The position numbers and the translations under genes were made by a program. A stretch of DNA of 48,414 nucleotides from a virus: positions 1-48,414 of the IMG/VR virus record IMGVR_UViG_3300010371_000045. One strand, written 5' to 3'. Positions 37,881-46,674 of the stretch are shown one piece after another. Below the pieces are notes generated by a model. The model was not told where the DNA came from and did not search any database. It was given only the letters and a program-made list of their open reading frames with translations. The number at the start of each line of letters is the position of its first letter. The stretch's first letter is position 1.

Positions 37881-39869
37881 TTGGCCCTGCGCAGCGTGAT
37901 CGATATCGATGTCAACGACGAACGCTTTAAGGAGTTTGTCGGGCTGTTCGAGAAGTATCGGGACGGGCTCGGCAAGATGCCCAACCAGTGGGGCCAGTTC
38001 AACGCCGGGGTCGGGCAGACCCACGAATTGATGAGCGGGATGGCCGCCTTGATGCTGGCCCAGTTCGAGATGATCCACAAGATGGACAAGGAGGAGAAGT
38101 CGCTCGAGCGCACGACGAGCCGGGTCGGGCGGGCGATGGGCACGGTCGCCAAGCACACCCACACGATCTACCAGAATGTCGTCAACACCTCGCGCGAATT
38201 GATGAAGTGGACCGGGATCAGCGGTCTGTTTGGCGGGCTCCTCGGGGTCGGCAGTCTCTATGGGCTCGAACGGATGGCCGGGAACGCCTCGCACCTGCGC
38301 AGCCAGGCGATGGGGCTTGGGGTCCAGCCGGGCCAACTGCTCGCGGCGCGGACCAATTTTGGCCAGTTTTTCAATACCGAGAGCGCGCTCGGCAATATCG
38401 CCGGGTTGCAGTCGAGCCTCTCGGGGGTGGTGCCGTTCAACACGCTCGGGATCGGCGGCGCCTGGAACGCCGGCGCGTCGGGCGGGCTCACCGCGGCGAT
38501 GGAGGCGGTGCACCGGCTCTACCGGCAGACCCCGGCCGGGCAGCGCCGGAATATGCCGTGGTACCACGCCGCGCTGCAAATTTTCGGGTCGGACGAGGCG
38601 ATCCGCACGATCGGCAATATGGGCGACAAGGAGTTTCGCCAGCACATCTCCGATTACCAGAAGGACGCGGCCGGAAATTTTGGGCTGCAGCCGGGGGTCT
38701 TGCGCGCCGCGCAGGATGTCGACCGCCAGCTGACCCGCCTCGGCTACACCCTCGAATACACCTTCCTCGCCGCCTTGAAGCCGGTGATGCCCGAACTCGA
38801 GCACCTGTCAAAGGCGGTTGGCGATGTCGTCATCACTTTTCTCAAAAGCGACGGGTTCAAATACGGGGTCGAGCTCCTCACCAAGGGCCTCCACGAGCTC
38901 GGCGACTGGATCGGCAGCCCGGACTTCAGGGAGGACGTCAAAGGCTTTGTCGACGGCCTCGCCAATATGGTCAAGGCGATCGGCCGGGTTGTCGCCTGGA
39001 TCGGCGGCTGGATCGGCAACAACACCAGCACCGACGATCCGCGCAAGGCCGATTTCCAAAACTGGGTCCACAGCCAGGGCGGACCGGCGGCGGGCGATCA
39101 GCACGCCAATTGGCGCCGGCTCTGGGTCAAGGAGCACATGCCGCTGGTCGATCGGTGGCTGGCGCAGCACCCCGAACCGGAGGCTTTTGGGCCGGGTTCG
39201 GGTCTGGGCTATTCGTTCAAGCGATGGGGTGAAACCGGGTTCAAGACACACTTTGACGGCCAGCGGATCCTCGATATTTGGCGCCGGGGTCGGCTCGGCG
39301 GCGGCGAGGCCAACCCGCCCAACCGCGCCGCCTGGGATGCCGCCTCGACGATCAAGGACCCGGAGATCGCCGCGGCCGCCAGCATCATCGCGTGGCGCGA
39401 AAGCAAAGACCAAGACATCAACAACGGCATCTACCACATTACCGGTTACCGGAATGGCGTCCCGCTCGGTTACACCGCGTCCGGCTATTATCAGATGCTG
39501 GCGACAAACTGGCACAAATACGGGGCCGGGATTGTCGATTTCAGCAAATACAACGAAGCCCGCGGGGCGCCGCGCCGGCTGCAGGACGCGGTGTTCGAGC
39601 GGATGTTCCGGGCCGAGGGGTACTCCCCGTGGAGCGCCCGTGCCGGCGGCTCGATCAAAGGCGACGAGGATTTCCACGCGGCGATGCGCCGGCGGATGGC
39701 CGCCTCCAACTATAAGGCGCCGGGCGAAGACCCGGTGACGCGCCAGTCGCGCTATGCGATCTGGGGGCTGAACTGGTCCAACCGGCACCCGCTCAAGGTC
39801 CAGGTCAAGATCGACAACCAGACCGGCGCCAGCCCGACGACGCAGACGACCCAGGCCGCGTCTCCATGA
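37881..39869 (+). CDS. Tape measure protein with lytic-transglycosylase-like C-terminus (662 aa)
   Basis: TTG at 37881 after GGGGA gives (M)ALRSVIDIDVNDERFKEFVG; TTG 37863 is an alternative. The N-terminal half is helical with hydrophobic segments (GISGLFGGLLGVGSLYGLER), as in tape measures. The C-terminal part is transglycosylase-like: ASIIAWRESKDQDINN with E507 as candidate catalytic glutamate, then GYTASGYYQMLATNWHKYG (a GxxQ motif), followed by FERMFRAEGYSPWSARAGGS. It sets tail length and may cut peptidoglycan during DNA entry. At 662 residues it implies a short to medium tail. Confidence 0.8.
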   Translation: MALRSVIDIDVNDERFKEFVGLFEKYRDGLGKMPNQWGQFNAGVGQTHELMSGMAALMLAQFEMIHKMDKEEKSLERTTSRVGRAMGTVAKHTHTIYQNVVNTSRELMKWTGISGLFGGLLGVGSLYGLERMAGNASHLRSQAMGLGVQPGQLLAARTNFGQFFNTESALGNIAGLQSSLSGVVPFNTLGIGGAWNAGASGGLTAAMEAVHRLYRQTPAGQRRNMPWYHAALQIFGSDEAIRTIGNMGDKEFRQHISDYQKDAAGNFGLQPGVLRAAQDVDRQLTRLGYTLEYTFLAALKPVMPELEHLSKAVGDVVITFLKSDGFKYGVELLTKGLHELGDWIGSPDFREDVKGFVDGLANMVKAIGRVVAWIGGWIGNNTSTDDPRKADFQNWVHSQGGPAAGDQHANWRRLWVKEHMPLVDRWLAQHPEPEAFGPGSGLGYSFKRWGETGFKTHFDGQRILDIWRRGRLGGGEANPPNRAAWDAASTIKDPEIAAAASIIAWRESKDQDINNGIYHITGYRNGVPLGYTASGYYQMLATNWHKYGAGIVDFSKYNEARGAPRRLQDAVFERMFRAEGYSPWSARAGGSIKGDEDFHAAMRRRMAASNYKAPGEDPVTRQSRYAIWGLNWSNRHPLKVQVKIDNQTGASPTTQTTQAASP

Positions 39870-39878
39870 GGACCCTCG

Positions 39879-40661
39879 ATGGCTGATTCGTTTGGCGCCG
39901 CGGCGTTCCAGTACCTCTACCAGATCAGCCCGATCATCCTGACCGGCGGGCTCGCCTCGCAGTTTCCGGGCGGCGCGATGAGCATCGCCTCGTTTGCCCA
40001 GGCGATCGATTTTGGCTCGATCATCGACACCGCCGGCGGGTTCAGCCTCGACGATTTTTTTGCCCAGTTTGTCCCGATGGCCGGGTCGACGCTGATCGAC
40101 AACGATGTCGCGACCTACCCCTTCGCCAACCAGACGACCGCGGCCAACGCGATCATTACGAAACCGCTCGCGATCGCCTATCGGATGATCTGCCCGGCGC
40201 GCGGCCCCTTTGGGTTTGCCGCCAAGCAGGCGGTCATGATCGCGCTCAAACAGACGCTCCAGCAGCACAACCTCTTGGGCGGGCTCTATTTCTGCGCGAC
40301 CCCGGCGTTTTTCTGGGACAGTTGCGTCATGCGCGCGATGCGCGATGTCACCGCCGAGGGCGAGACCACGCAGCGGCAGGTGATCTGGCAATTGGAGTTC
40401 GAGCAGCCGCTGGTCACGCAGGCGCAGGCGCAGCAGCAGTACAACACGCTCCTCGCGAAGATCAATTCGGGGACCCAAATCCAGCCGGACGGGGCGGGCG
40501 CGATCAGCGGGTCGAGCCTCGCCGCCGGCGCCGGCAACCCGCTCTCGGGGCAGGCGCCGGGGGTGTCGCCCGCGGCGCAATCGCCGGGGCTCGGGTACGA
40601 GCAGGCGCCCAACGGGTCGGGGTTTTCGAGCGGGCTCCCGGTGATCGGAGCCGGCTCCTGA
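39879..40661 (+). CDS. Tail/baseplate-region protein (260 aa)
   Basis: Starts MADSFGAAAFQYLYQISPII, with a hydrophobic segment (IILTGGLASQFPGGAMSIAS) and a beta-rich core (FCATPAFFWDSCVMRAMRDV, WQLEFEQPLVTQAQAQQQYN). The C-terminus is Gly/Ala/Pro-rich. It lies directly after tape measure, where tail-hub-adjacent proteins are found in DUF3383 myoviruses. Exact role not assigned. Confidence 0.65.
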   Translation: MADSFGAAAFQYLYQISPIILTGGLASQFPGGAMSIASFAQAIDFGSIIDTAGGFSLDDFFAQFVPMAGSTLIDNDVATYPFANQTTAANAIITKPLAIAYRMICPARGPFGFAAKQAVMIALKQTLQQHNLLGGLYFCATPAFFWDSCVMRAMRDVTAEGETTQRQVIWQLEFEQPLVTQAQAQQQYNTLLAKINSGTQIQPDGAGAISGSSLAAGAGNPLSGQAPGVSPAAQSPGLGYEQAPNGSGFSSGLPVIGAGS

Positions 40662-41125
40662 TGACGACCTTTGTCGGCTTTGTCCCGACCACGATCCAGC
40701 CGTTCAGCTTTCAGCCGACCCTCGACGGCCAGGTCTATCTGGCGGTCGTGCGCTGGGGGTTGTGGGGCCAGCGCTGGTACGTTTTCCTCTACGCCAATTC
40801 GGGCCCGCGGGTCTTCACCCTGCCGCTGATCGAATCGGTCGACCCGGTGACCCGCACGCTGACGACGACGCGGGGTCTCTACACGGCGCAGGTCAATTCG
40901 GCGGCCGGGCTCCTCCCGGCGATGGCGGTCGCCGGGGCGAACCTCGCCGCCGGCACCGCCATCGCCGCGGTCCGGGGCACGACGGTGCGCCTCTCCCAGC
41001 CGGCGGCGCTCACCGGGGTCGATCAGAGCGCGGTCTGCAACCTCGATTTCAACCTGCTCGCCGGGTACGGGTTTTCGAGCACCCTCGTCTACCGCCTGTC
41101 CTCGCAGCAATTCGAGATCACGTAA
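40661..41125 (+). CDS. Baseplate-region protein (154 aa)
   Basis: Starts MTTFVGFVPTTIQPFSFQPT, overlapping the previous stop (TGATG). Beta-rich (VYLAVVRWGLWGQRWYVFLY, RVFTLPLIESVDPVTRTLTT), with the small-domain pattern seen in phage baseplate proteins such as the DUF6983 type. Neighbours are tail and hub genes. Probably a baseplate wedge or hub accessory protein; family not certain. Confidence 0.6.
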   Translation: MTTFVGFVPTTIQPFSFQPTLDGQVYLAVVRWGLWGQRWYVFLYANSGPRVFTLPLIESVDPVTRTLTTTRGLYTAQVNSAAGLLPAMAVAGANLAAGTAIAAVRGTTVRLSQPAALTGVDQSAVCNLDFNLLAGYGFSSTLVYRLSSQQFEIT

Positions 41126-41134
41126 GGCCCCGCG

Positions 41135-42301
41135 GTGCGCTATTACGATCTGACCGTCAGCTCGATCAAAACCGGCGAGGTCATCCGCCACTGGCAGACC
41201 CACCCGCAGGGCGCGACCGCGGCCCCGGACCCGGGGGCGCTCAATATCGAGTTCGATCTCCTTCTCTCGCCCTATGCGATCGCGACCGGCGACCAGACCG
41301 GCGGCGGCGATTACGGCAATTCGTTTATCCGGGTGTGGGGGGTCCCGCTCCAGGATATCGCGCAAGCGGCCAATCTGAGCGCGCCGAGCGCGGCGCCGGG
41401 GCCGACCTACAAGGTGGTCTTGCGCGGCGGGATGGCGAAAGGGTTGCCGCTCGCCAACCCGGCGCAGATCGGGGTCATCGTCCAGGGGTATATCTGGCGC
41501 GCGATCGGCAACTGGATCGGGCTCAACATGACGCTCGACCTCTATTTGACCGCGATGCCGGCGACGGCCGAGGCGATCGCCGCCAACCTGCCCAAGCTGC
41601 CGGTCAACAATTTCACCTTTTACGCGCCGCAGGGCGCCTCTCTGGCGAGCGCGATCAACACGACGCTGCGCGCGGCTTTTCCCGGCGTCCCGATCAGCAT
41701 CGGGATCAACCCGGCGCTGGTCGCGCCCTACGCGCTGATCGATATCAAAGGGACGCTGCAATCGTTTAGCGACTACCTCAACAAGCAGTCGGTGGCGCTG
41801 CTCGGGGCCGCGAACCCCGGGTACCAGGGGGTGCAGATTTTTGCCCGCGACGGCGGCCTCGTCGTCACCGACGGGTCGACCAGCACCGCGAGCCAGGCGA
41901 CCGGCGGGGCCAAGGCGCCGGCGTTCAAAACCGTCCAGGTGGCGTTTACCGATCTGATCGGGCAGCCGACCTGGATCGGCAACAACACGATCCAGGTGAC
42001 CACGGTGATGCGCGGCGATATCCAGATCGCCGACAAGGTGACGCTGCCGCCGACCCTGACCACGATCGGCGCGGCCGGGGCGATCAACACGCCGTCCGAG
42101 ACCTTTACCCAGGCACGCTGGACCTCGCAGTTTCAAGGAACCTTTACGGTCCAGGAGTTGCGCCAGGTCGGCAACTACAAGGCCGATCAGGCGACCGGGT
42201 GGGTGACGATGTTCACCGCGGTGCAGACCCCGGGGCCGACCGCGATCGCGGCGCCGCCGTCGCCGTCGAGCCCGGCCAAGACCCCTGAACCGCTGCCGTA
42301 G
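41135..42301 (+). CDS. Baseplate hub protein (388 aa)
   Basis: GTG start. RYYDLTVSSIKTGEVIRHWQ then beta-rich segments (LNIEFDLLLSPYAIATG, TYKVVLRGGMAKGLP) and long strands with polar turns, as in hub proteins of the gp27/gpD-like fold. The end is Pro-rich (PSPSSPAKTPEPLP). Position before the spike gene fits a hub or tube-cap role. Family by architecture only. Confidence 0.7.
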   Translation: MRYYDLTVSSIKTGEVIRHWQTHPQGATAAPDPGALNIEFDLLLSPYAIATGDQTGGGDYGNSFIRVWGVPLQDIAQAANLSAPSAAPGPTYKVVLRGGMAKGLPLANPAQIGVIVQGYIWRAIGNWIGLNMTLDLYLTAMPATAEAIAANLPKLPVNNFTFYAPQGASLASAINTTLRAAFPGVPISIGINPALVAPYALIDIKGTLQSFSDYLNKQSVALLGAANPGYQGVQIFARDGGLVVTDGSTSTASQATGGAKAPAFKTVQVAFTDLIGQPTWIGNNTIQVTTVMRGDIQIADKVTLPPTLTTIGAAGAINTPSETFTQARWTSQFQGTFTVQELRQVGNYKADQATGWVTMFTAVQTPGPTAIAAPPSPSSPAKTPEPLP

Positions 42302-42309
42302 AGGCGAGG

Positions 42310-42942
42310 ATGACCGAAGCGCTCAAGACCCCCTTTATCTACGCCCTCAACCGGCACACCCAGGCGCGCGCCCATGCGGTCCAGGCGCTGCTCGGCAAGG
42401 CGCTGCCGTGCACGGTCATTTCGGTTCAGCCGGGACCCGTCGTCACGGTCAAGTTCGACGTCAACTCGTACTTCACCATCCCGCAGATCACGATGCCGGT
42501 TTCGACCCCGGAATATTTCCGGATGCCGATCCAGGTCGGCGATCGCGGGCTCGCGGTGCCGGGGACGGTGGCGGTGGCGCAGGCCTCGGGTTTTACCAGC
42601 GCGACCCCCAATCTCGGGGTCACCGGCAATTTGTCGACGCTGACCTTTCAGCCGATTTCGAGCAAGAAATTCTTTGCCGTCGACCCCAACGCGGCGACCC
42701 TCTACGGGCCCAACGGGGTCGTCCTCGAAGACAGCCAAAAGCACACCGTCCTGACCCTGACCCCGGATAGCGGGGTGACCCTGACGATGCCGGCCGGGCA
42801 AAAGCTCGCGATCACCGGGGACCTCACCGTCACGGGCGCGATCACCGCCGGGTTTGGCGGCGGCGACTCGGTCACCGTGCAGCACCACGAACACCCGACC
42901 GCGCCCTCGGGCCCGGTCTCGCCGCCGACCCCGGGGACCTGA
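42310..42942 (+). CDS. Baseplate central spike protein (210 aa)
   Basis: Starts MTEALKTPFIYALNRHTQAR. A beta-strand OB-like region (VVTVKFDVNSYFTIPQITMP), then a predicted triple-stranded helix region (VTLTMPAGQKLAITGDLTVT) and a terminal HHEHP followed by SGPVSPPTPGT. HxH motifs at spike tips bind iron in several phages, including the gp5/gpV-type spikes. This fits a membrane-puncturing spike. Confidence 0.8.
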   Translation: MTEALKTPFIYALNRHTQARAHAVQALLGKALPCTVISVQPGPVVTVKFDVNSYFTIPQITMPVSTPEYFRMPIQVGDRGLAVPGTVAVAQASGFTSATPNLGVTGNLSTLTFQPISSKKFFAVDPNAATLYGPNGVVLEDSQKHTVLTLTPDSGVTLTMPAGQKLAITGDLTVTGAITAGFGGGDSVTVQHHEHPTAPSGPVSPPTPGT

Positions 42943-42945
42943 CCG

Positions 42946-43332
42946 ATGCCGCAGCCGATCCGCACCTATGGCCGCACCGCGCCCGATGAGTTCGGCAATC
43001 AGGAATGGGTGGTGATCGAGCGCGACGCGCGCACCGGTCTGCCCGACCTGATCTGGTTCGCGACGCTCGCGCAAACGCTTCGGCTCAGCCTCGGCGAGTC
43101 GCCGGTTTTCGCCCAATACGGGATCCCGGCGCAGCAATCGGTCTTGACCCAAATCCCGCCCGATTTCTACATCGCCCGCACGCAGGCGCAATTCTCGCAG
43201 TATTTCGCCTCGCTCGTCGTCTCGAAGGCGCCGCCCGACCCGACCCTCGACCACCCGGTCCCGACCTACAACGTGCGCGCCGTGACGCATCAGGGGGTCA
43301 CCCTCAGCGCCGCCGTCCCCTTGGCCACCTGA
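42946..43332 (+). CDS. Baseplate-region protein (128 aa)
   Basis: Starts MPQPIRTYGRTAPDEFGNQE. The pattern VVIERDARTGLPDLIWFATL, LRLSLGESPVFAQYGIPAQQ and PDFYIARTQAQFSQYFASLV recurs in phage baseplate-cluster proteins between spike and J. I do not assign a formal family. Its position between the spike and wedge genes indicates a baseplate role. Confidence 0.7.
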   Translation: MPQPIRTYGRTAPDEFGNQEWVVIERDARTGLPDLIWFATLAQTLRLSLGESPVFAQYGIPAQQSVLTQIPPDFYIARTQAQFSQYFASLVVSKAPPDPTLDHPVPTYNVRAVTHQGVTLSAAVPLAT

Positions 43333-43337
43333 CACCC

Positions 43338-44768
43338 ATGGCAGACCCCGCGATCGACCTCCCGGTCATCCTCACCCAGGCCGGCGCGCAGCCGACCGAC
43401 CCGGCCGTCATCCTGGCGACTTTTACCCAGTTGGTCGCGGCCGAGGTGCCCGGCTACACCAACGATCTGCCCGGGTCCTTGATCGAGGATATGAGCTCGA
43501 CCGCGCAATTCGCGATCATCCTGATCGATGGCGCGCGGGTCGAGGCGATCAACTCGGTGACCCCGTTTGGCGCCAACGAGTTTCTCCTCAACCAGCAGGG
43601 CCAGCTTTTTGGGCTGATGCTCGGGCAGCCGACCAACACCTCGGCGCCGGTGGTCTTTACCGGGACCCCGCAATTCCCGATCCCGATCGGATTTGCGGTC
43701 TCCGACGGCAACCAGCTTTATGTCGTCATCGATGGGGTCATCATCGACGGCGGCGGGACGAGCCAGCCGACGACGGTGGTCGCGGTCAACCCCGGGTCGT
43801 GGCCGGTCCCGGCCAACACGGTCAACCAGATCGTCAGTTCGATCCCGCCCGGGTTTACCCTCACCTGCAACAACCCCAACGCCGGCACCCCCGGCACCGA
43901 GGACCCGGAGAGCTTCGCCAGCTACCGGACGCGGATTTTTAGCGCCTACCGCGCCGCCGCGGTCGGGATGCCGTCGACGATCCGCACCAACCTCTGGGCG
44001 GTCCCCGGGGTCGAGCAGCGCTCGGTGACGATCCAGACCCCGTCGACCGGCGGGGTCCTCGTCCTGGCGAGCGGCGGCGGCGAAAACGAGATCGCGCTGG
44101 CGATCTACGATTCGGTCGGCGACCCGACCCGCCTCGTCGGTTCGGTCAATGTGATCTCGGGGATCACCAAGGCCACCCACGGACAGGTCACCACCAGCCT
44201 CAAGCACGGACTCCTCGTCGGCGCCGCGGTGACGATCAGCGGGTCGAACCCGACCAACTACAACGGCACCTCGACGATCTTCGCGGTGATCGACGATTTC
44301 AACTTTACGATCACCGTCGACACGAGCGCGTTCCCCTCCTATGTCGGCTCCGCGGTCCTCACCCCGAACCCGCGCAATGTCACGGTGCCGATCCTCGATT
44401 ACCCGGACACCTTTCAGATCCCGTTTGCCAACCCGCTGACCCAGATCGTCACCGGCACGGTGACCTGGAACACCAACCTGCCGAATTTCACCCAGGCGGC
44501 GGCGGTCAACCAGGCCGCGCTGCAGCCGCTGGTCGATTATGTCAACGCGCTGCCGACCGGCCAGCCGCTCAACACCTTTGAGATGGCGGCCGTCTTTCAG
44601 GCGGCGACGGTCGCGATCCTGCCCAATCAGAATCTGACCCGGCTCGTCTTTGCGATCGATATCGATGGGGTCGGGGTGGCGCCGGGGTCGGGCACCGGCG
44701 AGGTCCAGGGCGACACCCAATCGCTGCTGACCGCGGCCGCCAACGCCTTTACCATCGCGCAAGGCTGA
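43338..44768 (+). CDS. Baseplate J-like wedge protein with inserted beta module (476 aa)
   Basis: Starts MADPAIDLPVILTQAGAQPT. The core fits baseplate J/gp47: FGANEFLLNQQGQLFGLMLG, AVSDGNQLYVVIDGVIIDGG, NPGSWPVPANTVNQIVSSIP, DPESFASYRTRIFSAYRA and WAVPGVEQRSVTIQTPSTGG. An insert at about 270-335 (GQVTTSLKHGLLVGAAVTIS, STIFAVIDDFNFTITVDTSA) resembles the module in sheath and connector proteins. J forms the baseplate ring that triggers sheath contraction. Confidence 0.8.
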   Translation: MADPAIDLPVILTQAGAQPTDPAVILATFTQLVAAEVPGYTNDLPGSLIEDMSSTAQFAIILIDGARVEAINSVTPFGANEFLLNQQGQLFGLMLGQPTNTSAPVVFTGTPQFPIPIGFAVSDGNQLYVVIDGVIIDGGGTSQPTTVVAVNPGSWPVPANTVNQIVSSIPPGFTLTCNNPNAGTPGTEDPESFASYRTRIFSAYRAAAVGMPSTIRTNLWAVPGVEQRSVTIQTPSTGGVLVLASGGGENEIALAIYDSVGDPTRLVGSVNVISGITKATHGQVTTSLKHGLLVGAAVTISGSNPTNYNGTSTIFAVIDDFNFTITVDTSAFPSYVGSAVLTPNPRNVTVPILDYPDTFQIPFANPLTQIVTGTVTWNTNLPNFTQAAAVNQAALQPLVDYVNALPTGQPLNTFEMAAVFQAATVAILPNQNLTRLVFAIDIDGVGVAPGSGTGEVQGDTQSLLTAAANAFTIAQG

Positions 44769-44792
44769 CCCGGTGAAAGGCTGACCCGGTGA
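44761..44792 (+). repeat. 16-bp perfect tandem duplication at the J/next-gene junction
   Basis: Bases 44761-44776 (AAGGCTGACCCGGTGA) are repeated exactly at 44777-44792. The copies contain the J stop codon and GTG start, so the second GTG (44789) is the real start of the next gene and the first GTG (44773) makes a 3-codon mini-ORF. A short duplication by slippage is the simplest cause. Confidence 0.85.
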
Positions 44793-45667
44793 AATCCCCC
44801 TACCGCTACCCGGCCAACTGGCTCGGCGGGTTTGTCCTCGGACAATCGCCGCTCGGCGACCCCAACGATTTTCCGGTCGCCGCCGGGGTCCAGAAAACCA
44901 TCCTCGCCTACCTCTATCTCGAATGGCGCAGCGGCAGCGGGTCGGATGACCTGCAGGCGTTTGTCAACGCCTACAACGAGCTCGCGCAGTATTACGTCGA
45001 GTGGTTCAACAGCGCCTCGCTGCCGATCTACCCGCTGCAGGAGGGCCCGCTTCTCGATTGGCTGGCGCGAGGCATCTACGGGTTTTTGCGCCCGCTCTTG
45101 CCGTCGGGGAGCACCCAGGATATCGGCGCGCTCGGGACCTATGTCTTTGGCGGGATCGCGTTTGGCGATGGCGAGCGGATCGGCCCGAGCGACTTTTTCG
45201 CGACGACCGACGATGTCTTTCGCCGGATCATGACCTGGTACCTCTACCTCGGCGACGGCAAGACCTTTAGCGTGCGCTGGCTCAAGCGCCGGGTCATGCG
45301 GTTTTTGCTCGGCCAGAACGGGTATGGCGGGTTGCCGATCCCGTCCGATATCGTGATGGCGCTCGATTCGTTTGGCAACCCGGTTACCTGGCCGACCTAT
45401 TACAACATCGACAACGCCTACCAGATCAGCGTGTCGTTTGCCGGCACCAGCGCGACGATCCGCATCGTCGCCGGGATCCGCCGCGAGGTCACCGGGGCGA
45501 TGTTTGGCGAGTTCGCCTTTGGCGACACCGGCGCGGTCTTTGGCTCGATGGTCTCGACCTTTACCGCGCTCGGGCAATTTGCGATGGCGCCGATTTTCAA
45601 GGCGGCGGTCGAGGCCGGGGTGCTCGAACTCCCGGTCGGGTACGACTGGACGGTTCAAGTCAACTGA
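44789..45667 (+). CDS. Tail-fibre-proximal/baseplate protein (292 aa)
   Basis: GTG start in the second copy of a 16-bp repeat. Begins (M)KSPYRYPANWLGGFVLGQSP. Aromatic-rich helices (QKTILAYLYLEWRSGSGSDD, FVNAYNELAQYYVEWFNSAS) then beta segments and a C-terminal QVN. The pattern fits the final baseplate protein that links J to the fibres in this phage type, such as a gp48/gpI-like protein. Family not recognised. Confidence 0.65.
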   Translation: MKSPYRYPANWLGGFVLGQSPLGDPNDFPVAAGVQKTILAYLYLEWRSGSGSDDLQAFVNAYNELAQYYVEWFNSASLPIYPLQEGPLLDWLARGIYGFLRPLLPSGSTQDIGALGTYVFGGIAFGDGERIGPSDFFATTDDVFRRIMTWYLYLGDGKTFSVRWLKRRVMRFLLGQNGYGGLPIPSDIVMALDSFGNPVTWPTYYNIDNAYQISVSFAGTSATIRIVAGIRREVTGAMFGEFAFGDTGAVFGSMVSTFTALGQFAMAPIFKAAVEAGVLELPVGYDWTVQVN

Positions 45668-45720
45668 GGGCCAAGTCAACCGACGCGCACGTCAACTGAG
45701 GCCCAGGGCAAGGGGATATC

Positions 45721-46608
45721 GTGGCTGATCTGATCTTCGCGAATTTCGCGACCTCGACGCTGGCCGGGCCGATCTCCAACTCGGCGGTCGCGCTCAATGT
45801 CCAGGCCGGCGCCGGCGCGCTGTTCGCGCACCCGAGCGCCGGGCAGTATTTTGTCGGGGTCCTCGTCGACGAGGCCACCGGGCTCGATCACGAGGTGATC
45901 TGGGTCACCAATGTGTCGACCGACACCTTTACCATCGTCCGCGCTCAGGAAGGGACGAGCGCGCTCTCCTGGCTCGCCGGGGATATCGTCGCCAACCGCT
46001 GGACCGCCGGCCAGGCCGACACGATGGTCCAGCAGGACGAACTCCAGGAGCAGGCCACCAACTACGCCGCCGATAGCGGGACCGCCAACGCGATCTCGGT
46101 GACCCTCGACCCGGTCCCCCCCTCGCTCGCCGCGCTCGTCGGGTCCCCGATCCGGATCAAGAAAGCGGCGGCCGCCAACACCGGCGCGACCACTATCGCG
46201 GTCAACGGGCTCGCCGCGACCCCGCTCCTGCTGACCAACAACACCGCGCTCACCGCCGGGGTTTTGTCGGCGAGCGGGATCCTCGAAGCGATCTTTGACG
46301 GCACCAATTTCCAGCTGATCTCGGATTCGGTCGGGTCGGGATCGCTCGCCGCGATCGGGTACTGGCGGTTTCCCTCCGGGCTCATCATCCAGTGGACCAA
46401 CGCCAACATCCCGTCCGGGGTGCTGACCTCGGTGCCGCTGCCGATCGCTTTTCCGACCGCGTGCCTGTTTGCCCTCGCCTCGTATCAGAACGCGGTCCCG
46501 CCGACTACCGGCGCGATCGGGGTCAACCCGGCGACGACCTCGACCCTTGGCGCCTACAATTCGTCGCCCGGCACCAACGGGTGCAACTTCCTCGCCATCG
46601 GGCACTAG
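45721..46608 (+). CDS. Tail fibre protein with gp53-like C-terminus (295 aa)
   Basis: GTG start. Beta-repeat N-terminus (ADLIFANFATSTLAGPISNS, HPSAGQYFVGVLVDEATGLD) and a C-terminal domain with AIGYWRFPSGLIIQWTNANI, then VPLPIAFPTACLFALASYQN, as in putative tail fibre gp53-like C-termini that bind host receptors. Lies immediately before a second, signal-peptide-bearing fibre. Confidence 0.75.
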   Translation: MADLIFANFATSTLAGPISNSAVALNVQAGAGALFAHPSAGQYFVGVLVDEATGLDHEVIWVTNVSTDTFTIVRAQEGTSALSWLAGDIVANRWTAGQADTMVQQDELQEQATNYAADSGTANAISVTLDPVPPSLAALVGSPIRIKKAAAANTGATTIAVNGLAATPLLLTNNTALTAGVLSASGILEAIFDGTNFQLISDSVGSGSLAAIGYWRFPSGLIIQWTNANIPSGVLTSVPLPIAFPTACLFALASYQNAVPPTTGAIGVNPATTSTLGAYNSSPGTNGCNFLAIGH

Positions 46609-46674
46609 CCCCAACCCCCTCGCTGTTGTCAAAACCGGGCGCCAGGCGGCGCCGCGCGCTCAGCTGGAGACGTC

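Noticed and set aside
38808-42136. Two long reverse ORFs (590 and 616 codons) under the tape measure, hub and neighbours
   Set aside because: Shadow frames created by GC-rich codons; forward genes show tail protein features.
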